The translations under genes and the position numbers were made by a program. From the NCBI GenBank assembly GCA_910584525.1, contig CAJUAT010000020.1, positions 1 through 39,191 on the forward strand: DNA of 39,191 nucleotides, given 5' to 3'. Each line of letters begins with the position of its first letter. The stretch's first letter is position 1. Shown here piece after piece: positions 33,190-39,191 of the stretch. The DNA is from an uncultured Muribaculaceae bacterium. Its GTDB lineage: Bacteria > Bacteroidota > Bacteroidia > Bacteroidales > Muribaculaceae. Under the pieces are notes generated by a model. That model worked only from the letters and a program-made list of their open reading frames with translations, was not told the DNA's origin and ran no database searches.

Positions 33190-35445
33190 TCACATGCCGA
33201 TTCCTCCCTGGGATTTGGCCGATGAGGTGTCGTCGGTGTTGAGGTCGAGACCGGTTTTCTTCACCTGCTCCTTGAGGTGTCCGAAATTCCAGGAAATATT
33301 CAGGGCCACGTCGAGCGATTTCATACGGTAGTCGGTGGTGGTGCGCATGGACTCGGTTTCGGTATGGAACTTGCCGCCGCTGTATGCCTGCAGGAAATTG
33401 GAGGCGGTGACACCCACTGTGAGTGCATTGTTCTTGAGGAAGCTGCGGGAAATGGATAGGCCATAATAATACCATCCTGAGGAATAGCCCTGGAACGTTA
33501 TGTCGTGAATGTTCTGGCCGCCATAAGCTGAGAAGTTTATACCGGCGGGACCGCGCCAGTTCCAGTTGATGCCGTAATTGCCGCTCCAGCCATGATTGCC
33601 GGTTCCGGCGTCTCCACGCATGTCGGTATAGCTTACGCCTCCGTTGACACCCAGCGACATGCGCGGGGTGATGTTCCAGTTGAGGTAGCCGCGAAGCATG
33701 GTGGCATTCTTCCTGCCCACGTTGGCATACGATTCGATCAGCTGAAGGCCGTCGTTGTAGGTGCAGCTCACGATGCAGTTGTCGACGATGCTGTGCTGCA
33801 GCGTCACGTTGCCGCCGATGACCCGGCCGAAGTTGGTATAGGTAAGCGATATGATATTGCTTTTCTCGCTGGTGAGGTCGGGATTTCCGGCCTGGGCCAT
33901 ATATTCGGTGAATTCAGTGACGGCGGGGTTTATCTGCGAGAGCGAAGGACGGGCTATACGCATCTGATAGGCGAGGCGCAGGTTGTTGGCGGGAGCAAAC
34001 TGCCAGGTGAGCGCCGCGTTGGGTACCCAGTCGTTGAGATGCGTGCTGAAGTTGTCGGCAGGTTTGTTGGCGAACTCCAGACGGCGTGCAGTATGCTCGT
34101 AGCGCAGGCCGGCGGTAACCGACAGCTTGTTGAAGAATGAGCCTGTGTACGACAGATAGCCGGCGAATATGTCCTCTTTCTGGCGGGTGTTGTCGTCGGT
34201 AATGTTTTTGTCGGTCATGTCGTGTACGAGGCCGTCGGCCGTATGCATGGATGCCGTATTGCGGCGGAACACTCCTTTGAAACCTGCGTCGACTGTATGG
34301 GTGCCGTCGCCAAGGGGATTGGAATAGTCGGCCTGCACGGTGTGCTCGCGGATATAGTTGCGCGACAGTGTATATTGCCAGGGATATTCAACCACATAAC
34401 GGTCGGCATCAGTGGTCTCGGTGTCAAAAGCGACCGACTGACGGCTGTAGTTGAACAGATATCCCAGGATTATGCGGTGGGTGTTGGCATCGTTGAACCC
34501 CAGTCGGTATGATGCGTTGGCTGATGTGCCGAGATTGCCGAGGTCGCCGCAGATATTGTTGCGGAAAGCCCATTGCAGGTTATTGTTGCGGTCGTACATC
34601 CTGTTGTCGCTGACAAAGTCGGTGATGTTGGCCGACATGTTTGTGAAACTTCCTCCCCACGTGAAGAGATTGCGTGCGTTGGGTTCCCAGCTCATGTTCA
34701 CGTCGGCCTGCTGCACGTTGTAGCGGAAGGCCTGTGTGATGTCGCTTTCCATAAAATGGCTGATGTCGGAGCCGAAGTATTCTGTAGACGTATGGTTACG
34801 GCTCTTCTGTTTTGTATAGTAGTTAGTGGCGGCTGTGGCGTTTGCGCTGACATTGAATTTGTCGGCTTTGGCATTGATGCCGGCGTTGATGTAGGCGTTG
34901 TTGAGCCCGACGGCGGCACCAAGCGTGCCTGAATAGCCATCTTTGCGCTGCGTTGTGGACTGGGTGACGAGGTTGAGGATTCCTCCCACACCCTCGGCAT
35001 CGTACTTGGCGCCAGGCTCGGTGATCACCTCTATATTGTCGACGCTTTCAGCGGGCATGGCCTTGAAGAGCCGCTGGTAATTGGCTTCCATCATGGCATC
35101 CTCGCGGCCGTTGACGTAGATCTTGAAATTGCCGGAGCCGTTGATCATGATATTGTCCTGGGCGTCGACGGTGACCATCGGTACTTTCCGCAGAGCGTCA
35201 AGGAGAGTGAGCCCCTTGGCCGAGTCGTCTTCCTTGACGCTGTAAGTAAGTTTGGCGCCGTCGCTCTTGACGACATCCTTCTTCGCCGTCACCACAAGAT
35301 CGTCGAGGTCGATGGTACTTATTTCGGCGGTGTCCGCAGTGAGTGCGGGTGGCGCTATGGTGTCGGCCTGCAAGGTGGCCGAATCGCTGCTTAGGCAGCA
35401 CAGACACCCTGCCAGCACGGTGAGTATGATTACTATAAATGTCAT
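33190..35445 (-). CDS. TonB-plug outer-membrane beta-barrel protein
   Basis: This 751-residue outer-membrane protein has a signal peptide at about 1-26, then a TonB-dependent-receptor plug domain (about 55-165, with VPMVTVDAQDNIMINGSG and the EPGAKYDAEGVGGILNLVT-type end). A large 22-strand-like barrel makes up the rest. This is the OMP_b-brl_3 type of barrel. It lies at the end of the ABC/GntR operon; the ATG overlaps the GntR stop as ATGA, so the two are coupled. Substrate unknown. Its coupling to an ABC exporter-like module is of interest. Confidence 0.87.
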   Translation of the reverse strand: MTFIVIILTVLAGCLCCLSSDSATLQADTIAPPALTADTAEISTIDLDDLVVTAKKDVVKSDGAKLTYSVKEDDSAKGLTLLDALRKVPMVTVDAQDNIMINGSGNFKIYVNGREDAMMEANYQRLFKAMPAESVDNIEVITEPGAKYDAEGVGGILNLVTQSTTQRKDGYSGTLGAAVGLNNAYINAGINAKADKFNVSANATAATNYYTKQKSRNHTSTEYFGSDISHFMESDITQAFRYNVQQADVNMSWEPNARNLFTWGGSFTNMSANITDFVSDNRMYDRNNNLQWAFRNNICGDLGNLGTSANASYRLGFNDANTHRIILGYLFNYSRQSVAFDTETTDADRYVVEYPWQYTLSRNYIREHTVQADYSNPLGDGTHTVDAGFKGVFRRNTASMHTADGLVHDMTDKNITDDNTRQKEDIFAGYLSYTGSFFNKLSVTAGLRYEHTARRLEFANKPADNFSTHLNDWVPNAALTWQFAPANNLRLAYQMRIARPSLSQINPAVTEFTEYMAQAGNPDLTSEKSNIISLTYTNFGRVIGGNVTLQHSIVDNCIVSCTYNDGLQLIESYANVGRKNATMLRGYLNWNITPRMSLGVNGGVSYTDMRGDAGTGNHGWSGNYGINWNWRGPAGINFSAYGGQNIHDITFQGYSSGWYYYGLSISRSFLKNNALTVGVTASNFLQAYSGGKFHTETESMRTTTDYRMKSLDVALNISWNFGHLKEQVKKTGLDLNTDDTSSAKSQGGIGM

Positions 35446-35813
35446 TTTTGTCTGTTTTCGAGATATTCCCTATATGTCTGTTCAAGCTGTCCGGGTGTGA
35501 TGCCGAACGAAGCGAGGCGCTCCATGAAGAATTCGGCCTGATGCCTGAAGAAATATTCACGGCGCATGTCGAGAATCATTGTCGAGGCGTTGTCAGCCAC
35601 GAAGTAGCCTATGCCGCGCTTCATGAAGATGAGGTTCTGTTGCTGCAGCCAGGTGAAGGTGCGCATCACGGTGTTGGGGTTGACGCCTATGTCCACGGCG
35701 TAGTCGCGTACCGACGGCAATCGGGAGCCGGGCGGCTGTTCCCCCGATATCACCATGTCCATGATACGGTCGGCTATCTGCAGATATATCGGTTTGTTGT
35801 CGTTGAATTCCAT
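35442..35813 (-). CDS. GntR-family regulator of the YtrA type
   Basis: This 123-residue repressor-like protein has an N-terminal winged helix (about 9-75: PIYLQIADRIMDMVISGE, then SRLPSVRDYAVDIGVNPNTVMRTF as recognition helix region) and a short helical C-terminal domain of the YtrA subfamily. YtrA regulators usually sit with an ABC transporter and repress it. Here the gene is fourth in the operon, 3 bp after the membrane-protein gene. Its likely operator overlaps the promoter start at 38235-38248 (GTGTA-N4-TACAC). Confidence 0.92.
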   Translation of the reverse strand: MEFNDNKPIYLQIADRIMDMVISGEQPPGSRLPSVRDYAVDIGVNPNTVMRTFTWLQQQNLIFMKRGIGYFVADNASTMILDMRREYFFRHQAEFFMERLASFGITPGQLEQTYREYLENRQK

Positions 35814-35816
35814 ATC

Positions 35817-36614
35817 TTATCTTTGCCTGAGACCGTATAATATGGTACTCCCCACAAGCCGGCGGTATGACAGCCATACCAGCAGCACGGAGCAAGCCAG
35901 CGTGACGATGCTGAATATCCATGTGAACTGGTCCTCGGTGATGGTTGGCACTATAGTGTAGCCATGCTTGTGCAGAATATAGTAGAATATGGAGAATCCT
36001 ATTATCAACAGCGTCCAGAATCCTACCCATACGGCCATGGTCTTGATGAACGACACTCTCGGCCAGAGGATTCCTCCGAAGAAGAAGAGGCATTGGTTGA
36101 AGAGGACGATGTTGGCGATTATCAGCCAGCCGAGGAGATGACTGTCGCCGTATATTATCATGTCGGGCCAGCTGAAAGGTGATGATTCGCTGTACATAAG
36201 GAGAATAGTGAGTACCCGACCTGCCTCAAGGGCACAGTATCCGAGGAAAATCATTACGGCTACGCCGGCGGTGGCGAGAATAAAGCGGGGCCAGAATTTG
36301 GCGGCGGCAGTGGCAGGCTGCATGAGCATGGCCAGCCTGTCGTCGGTACGCCTCATGTCGGTGAAGCTCATAGAGGCCACCAGAGAGCCGAAGAGCGTGG
36401 AGAACATGCCGTAGAGCACGCTCTCGGAATCGCCTCCGCGGGAGCCGAAGAGCCCGAAGATAAGGCCGAGACACATGCAGAAGCCAAGGTAGGCCAAAGA
36501 ACCGATGAGGAGCGACCGCTTTTTGTCGACGAGCATTTTGAGTGATGTCCCTTTTATGCCGGGATAGGCTGTCTGGGCAGAGGAGGATTTATCGAGTCGT
36601 AATGTGGTTTCCAT
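35817..36614 (-). CDS. Polytopic membrane protein, probable partner of the ABC ATPase
   Basis: This 265-residue protein has about six hydrophobic helices after a short N-terminal polar stretch. Its position between a GIN-domain lipoprotein and a GntR regulator, in an operon with an ABC ATPase, suggests it is the permease, as in YtrA-linked transporters. No family is firmly recognised from the sequence. The ATG at 36614 follows the lipoprotein gene by 6 bp. Confidence 0.75.
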   Translation of the reverse strand: METTLRLDKSSSAQTAYPGIKGTSLKMLVDKKRSLLIGSLAYLGFCMCLGLIFGLFGSRGGDSESVLYGMFSTLFGSLVASMSFTDMRRTDDRLAMLMQPATAAAKFWPRFILATAGVAVMIFLGYCALEAGRVLTILLMYSESSPFSWPDMIIYGDSHLLGWLIIANIVLFNQCLFFFGGILWPRVSFIKTMAVWVGFWTLLIIGFSIFYYILHKHGYTIVPTITEDQFTWIFSIVTLACSVLLVWLSYRRLVGSTILYGLRQR

Positions 36615-36620
36615 TGTAGT

Positions 36621-37367
36621 TTATCTTTTGATTGTTCCGATACCGTTGTTGGCTGTTGAGAGCGAGGGACAGCTTAGCTTGGACACGTCGATGCTGCCGG
36701 CTCCGTTGATCACTATGTCGGCTTTGTCAGCTTTGCCGTCGATGGAAATATCGCCGGCGCCATCAACGGTGATGTCTACTTTCTGCATGTTGATGTGCTC
36801 CATGTCGGCGTCGCCGGCTCCCGACACCTCCATGGTGATGGATTTGCCACTGATTCCTTTCAGATCCATGTCGCCCGCGCCGTTGACGCTTATGTTGAGA
36901 TTGTCGACCGTACAGTTCTCCCATTCCATGTCGCCGCTGCCGTTAAAGGTCACGGTGATGTCGCTGAACCGTGAGGATGTTGTCTTGAAATCACCGGAAC
37001 CGTTCATGAGCACGTTCACGAGCTGGGGCGAAGAGCATTCTACCTTTATCTCCGGATTCCCTTTGATGTGCACCGACTTGTCTTTGGGGAAATCGATTCG
37101 CAGGCATCCTCCGTCGTTGCGTACGTCGATTATGCCGGCAAGCTTTTCGGGTATCGTCACCTTTACCGAGGGCTCGCCCTGGGTGTAGACTACATCGGCG
37201 CTTCCGTTGACGTTTATGCAGCTGAAATCGCCCGTCGAAGGGGAGTATTCCACGGTGCTGAAGTTGCCGTACGTCTCTACGGTCTTGATTTTCTCTATGC
37301 GGCAGGAGGTAAGTCCTATGGAGCATATGGCCATTGCCATGGCTGGTATGTATTGCTTTGCTTTCAT
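36621..37367 (-). CDS. Lipoprotein with GIN-type (DUF2807) domain
   Basis: This 248-residue protein has a lipoprotein signal ending at the lipobox LTSC (Cys22). The mature part is a repetitive beta-solenoid, with repeated short strands of the INGAGDI/VNGSGDM type (for example around 150-240), the hallmark of the DUF2807 or GIN (putative adhesin head) domain. It is translocated to the outer face of a membrane. The gene lies 6 bp after the ABC ATPase. Its role may be structural or envelope-stress related. Confidence 0.85.
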   Translation of the reverse strand: MKAKQYIPAMAMAICSIGLTSCRIEKIKTVETYGNFSTVEYSPSTGDFSCINVNGSADVVYTQGEPSVKVTIPEKLAGIIDVRNDGGCLRIDFPKDKSVHIKGNPEIKVECSSPQLVNVLMNGSGDFKTTSSRFSDITVTFNGSGDMEWENCTVDNLNISVNGAGDMDLKGISGKSITMEVSGAGDADMEHINMQKVDITVDGAGDISIDGKADKADIVINGAGSIDVSKLSCPSLSTANNGIGTIKR

Positions 37368-37373
37368 TGCCGG

Positions 37374-38225
37374 TTATTTTATTGTGTCGGGTGATAGAAT
37401 TTTTGTCACTGTCTCGGGGAGCTGATGGGTCATCTCGAAGAGCGCTTCGAGGTTGACGTCGGTCTCGTCGAGGGGATTATCTACTGTCTCCACTATGCTG
37501 TACCCACCGGGAATGGGCATGCTGAAGATGGCTTTCTCCATGCGGGCCTTGTCGTAGGTGAAGCTGAACCGCAGACGGGAGGCAACTTCCATGATTGACG
37601 TGTTGAGCAGAATCCTGTTGGTGTCGGCTATTATAACATGGTCAAGGATTTGCTCCACGTCGTAGACCTGATGCGTGGAAATCACGATGGTCTTTGCATC
37701 ATCCATCACGGCACTGACAGCCATGCGGAAAGCCCGCTTGGAACTGATGTCGAGACCGTTGGTCGGCTCGTCGAGAAGGAGTATCGATGTGTTGCAGGCC
37801 ATCGCGAAACTCAGGAATACCTTCTTTTTCTGTCCCATCGACAGACGTCCTACATTTATGTCCATGGGCATTCCGAAAATGTCCATGAGCCTGGCGAAAG
37901 TGTCGTGGCTGAATCGGGGATAGAACACTGAATTTATTTTCAGGTATTCTGCAAGGGGGAGGGAGGGGAGTTTGAATTCCTCGGGAACGATGAAAATGTC
38001 GTTGAGGAATGCTACGTCTCGTTTGAAGGGGTTGAATCCGTTGCAGGTTATGCTGCCGGTTGTAGGTTTCAGGAGACCGGCCATGAGGTAGAGCATTGTA
38101 GACTTACCCACGCCGTTGCGACCAAGGAGACCGCACACGGTGCCCGACTGTAGCTCGAGGCTGAGGTCGGAAAGCACCGGGCGGTTCTTGCGGTATGAAA
38201 AACTCGTATTGTTCAGAACTATCAT
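37374..38225 (-). CDS. ABC transporter ATPase (YtrB/BcrA-like)
   Basis: This 283-residue ATPase has Walker A GRNGVGKST (35-43), signature LSMGQKKKV (about 128-136), Walker B ILLLDEPTNGLD (148-159) and switch His in STHQ. The C-terminal tail (about 215-283) resembles antimicrobial-peptide export ATPases. It opens the operon with a perfect promoter just before the ATG at 38225. Its membrane partner is most likely the 265-residue protein encoded downstream. Confidence 0.92.
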   Translation of the reverse strand: MIVLNNTSFSYRKNRPVLSDLSLELQSGTVCGLLGRNGVGKSTMLYLMAGLLKPTTGSITCNGFNPFKRDVAFLNDIFIVPEEFKLPSLPLAEYLKINSVFYPRFSHDTFARLMDIFGMPMDINVGRLSMGQKKKVFLSFAMACNTSILLLDEPTNGLDISSKRAFRMAVSAVMDDAKTIVISTHQVYDVEQILDHVIIADTNRILLNTSIMEVASRLRFSFTYDKARMEKAIFSMPIPGGYSIVETVDNPLDETDVNLEALFEMTHQLPETVTKILSPDTIK

Positions 38226-38234
38226 AGTGTATTA

Positions 38235-38248
38235 GTGTATTAGTACAC
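38235..38248. promoter_or_regulatory. Inverted repeat overlapping the start site: candidate GntR operator
   Basis: GTGTA-TTAG-TACAC is a perfect 5-bp inverted repeat, preceded by a direct GTGTATTA repeat at 38227-38234 (GTGTATTA occurs twice in tandem). It lies between the promoter and the ATG, spanning the predicted transcription start, an ideal place for a repressor. The YtrA-type regulator encoded in the same operon is the candidate binder. Confidence 0.55.
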
Positions 38249-38250
38249 CG

Positions 38251-38282
38251 CAAAATTAGTACAATATTTTTAATCCACAAAA
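38251..38282 (-). promoter_or_regulatory. Promoter of the ABC/GntR operon
   Basis: On the minus strand TTTTG (38278-38282), a 19-nt spacer and TAATTTTG (38251-38258) match the Bacteroidota promoter. The -7 element lies 25 bp before the ATG at 38225, so the 5' leader is only about 20 nt and consists mostly of the operator-like repeat. Confidence 0.75.
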
Positions 38283-38383
38283 TTTCGATGAAAAAAATTG
38301 AAAAAATTTTGATTCCCCGTTTATGTGGTTTGTACGGGACGGAATCGAAGCTATGTAATAATGTGTATACGATAAGCTCATTA

Positions 38384-38575
38384 TTATAAGTAAGTCATGA
38401 AAATTATTACGCATTATAATAGATTTGAGGCTTTGCATTATCGGCGGCATTATTTCGCCGCTTTTCCCTCTCTTCTTCAGTCATGTAGCTCGCTACATTC
38501 CTTCATCATAGAGAAAAAAACGACTGAAATAATGCTCCCCGATAATACAAAATAATTTCCACGACTTACTTATAA
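38384..38575. repeat. 192-nt imperfect palindrome (MITE-like intergenic element)
   Basis: The two ends are nearly perfect inverted repeats: 25 bp arms at 38384-38408 and 38551-38575 match at 23 of 25 positions, including a perfect terminal TTATAAGTAAGTC. A further inner block (TTGCATTATC at 38433-38442 against 38541-38550, then GCATTATTTC) continues the pairing. The apex has a perfect palindrome ATGTAGC-TC-GCTACAT (38483-38498). An unpaired 24-nt stretch lies at 38409-38432. No transposase is encoded. I see no clear target-site duplication. It resembles a non-autonomous, genome-dispersed palindromic repeat. Confidence 0.6.
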
Positions 38576-38701
38576 GGAGTTTCAGGTTTCGCACGCATTG
38601 ATGTCTGGAATCACGAGGAGTATAGATTGGGGAGGGGAGAATATGCACTGGAACAGCAGCTATTAACATAGGTTAAATATTATCAATTTATGGATATGAT
38701 A

Positions 38702-38733
38702 TTTGGTAAATTATTAAGAAAGGCGTAAATTTG
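38702..38733 (+). promoter_or_regulatory. Promoter of the tmRNA gene
   Basis: TTTG (38702-38705), a 20-nt spacer and TAAATTTG (38726-38733) match the Bacteroidota promoter perfectly. The start site should be near 38740, giving a precursor with a roughly 40-nt 5' leader that contains a CACCGG-AGAG-CCGGTG hairpin (38751-38766) removed by RNase P. Confidence 0.75.
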
Positions 38734-38778
38734 CATACTAAAATGCCGAGCACCGGAGAGCCGGTGAGGCTACACGAC

Positions 38779-39178
38779 GGGGCTGACTGGCTTTGACAGC
38801 GTGTAGAAGCGGTAGGTAAGCATGCAGAGCTTTGATGACCAAGCTCTATAATCGCAAGATCATCGACCTATAATTGGCGAAAATAACAATTACGCTCTCG
38901 CTGCGTAACCTGAAGAACAGTAGGGTTCCTTAATTCTCCTCCCAGGGAGGAGAACGAGACATCACTCCATTGCCCCGTTCCGAGACGTTTGGACAAAGTG
39001 GTGCTAAGAAATTCGGAAATAGGGGAGATGTAGTTCCGGCATTTCCCCGAGATTCAGGAACTAAGGTTGGGATTGGCCGTCGTGAGCCTGCCCTGCTCGA
39101 AAACCAATTCACAGACTAAGCATGTAGAAAGCTTATTGATTCCGCGTTTGGACGAGGGTTCAATCCCCTCCAGCTCCA
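38779..39178 (+). ncRNA. ssrA: Transfer-messenger RNA (tmRNA, ssrA)
   Basis: This RNA rescues stalled ribosomes. The 5' end GGGGCTG (38779-38785) pairs with CAGCTCC (39171-39177) as the acceptor stem, with one G-U pair; A39178 is the discriminator. The T arm is GAGGG-TTCAATC-CCCTC (39154-39170). The 3' CCA is not encoded (the next bases are CT), so it must be added. The tag reading frame at 38876-38908 encodes GENNYALAA and ends at TAA, matching the Bacteroidota tag pattern. A perfect promoter lies just upstream. Confidence 0.96.
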
Positions 39179-39191
39179 CTTGGCGGGTCGG

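Larger units (their letters stand above)
38283..38740. other. Intergenic stretch between the ABC operon and tmRNA
   Basis: No gene is seen here. The left part is AT-rich; a small IR, TAATAATG (38357-38364) with CATTATTA (38379-38386), lies just before the long palindrome at 38384-38575. The remaining 38576-38701 shows nothing that I can assign, and the tmRNA promoter begins at 38702. Both flanking transcripts point away from this interval, so no terminator is needed here. Confidence 0.7.

Noticed and set aside
38357..38386. Small inverted repeat TAATAATG/CATTATTA
   Set aside because: The arms are simple AT-rich sequence and overlap the start of the longer palindrome; not strong enough for a separate call.
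1..39191. CRISPR array, prophage, insertion sequence with transposase, tRNA or rRNA genes, known riboswitch
   Set aside because: No regularly spaced direct repeats, no transposase or phage proteins, and no tRNA, rRNA or riboswitch pattern other than the tmRNA were seen by eye.

Overview
The window looks like a chromosomal segment of a Bacteroidales bacterium, probably Muribaculaceae or a close relative (inference). The evidence is: perfect copies of the Bacteroidota promoter (TTTG or TTG, 19-20 nt, TAnnTTTG); start codons mostly without strong Shine-Dalgarno sequences; an arginine pathway of the Bacteroides type with an N-succinylornithine carbamoyltransferase signature; a DUF4250 protein; a TonB-plug outer-membrane barrel; and a tmRNA whose tag reads GENNYALAA. 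No phage, transposase or CRISPR array is present.

Layout. 80-445: a small membrane protein followed by a highly structured 3' region ending in a terminator. 650-6155 (minus): a tripartite RND efflux operon, with a divergent AraC regulator at 6320-7231; three CCGTA repeats spaced exactly 31 bp apart lie between them. 7226-15260 (minus): an eight-gene arginine operon (GNAT, argG, argC, argD, argF', argB, argE-like, argH) joined mostly by ATGA overlaps. 15409-26048 (minus): a twelve-gene urease supercluster (ureABC, ureEFGD, a UT-type urea channel, an MFS carrier and a NikMN-Q-O nickel transporter). Divergent from it, 26260-27621 (plus): DUF4250 and a porin-like barrel. 27701-33116 (minus): ftsY, rimO, an isochorismate synthase and an M13 metallopeptidase. 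33190-38225 (minus): an ABC ATPase, a GIN-domain lipoprotein, a membrane protein, a YtrA-type GntR regulator and a TonB-plug outer-membrane barrel. 38384-38575: a 192-nt palindromic element. 38779-39178 (plus): ssrA (tmRNA).

How the genes work together. The urease block could take up urea and nickel, build the enzyme, insert nickel and release ammonia. The arginine block lies immediately downstream on the same strand with no terminator that I can see, so nitrogen capture and nitrogen-rich amino-acid synthesis are physically linked. The arginine block appears to use acylated, probably succinylated, intermediates. The GNAT at its head is the best candidate for the missing N-acylglutamate synthase. 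The ABC/GntR operon has a promoter with an operator-like repeat at its start site, which suggests autoregulated envelope-stress or antimicrobial-type control.

No wholly new system is proven here. The most promising leads are the long palindrome near ssrA, the GNAT and succinyl-arginine route, the orphan MFS carrier inside the urease operon, the 31-bp-phased AraC repeats, and the mid-operon GntR regulator with its putative operator.
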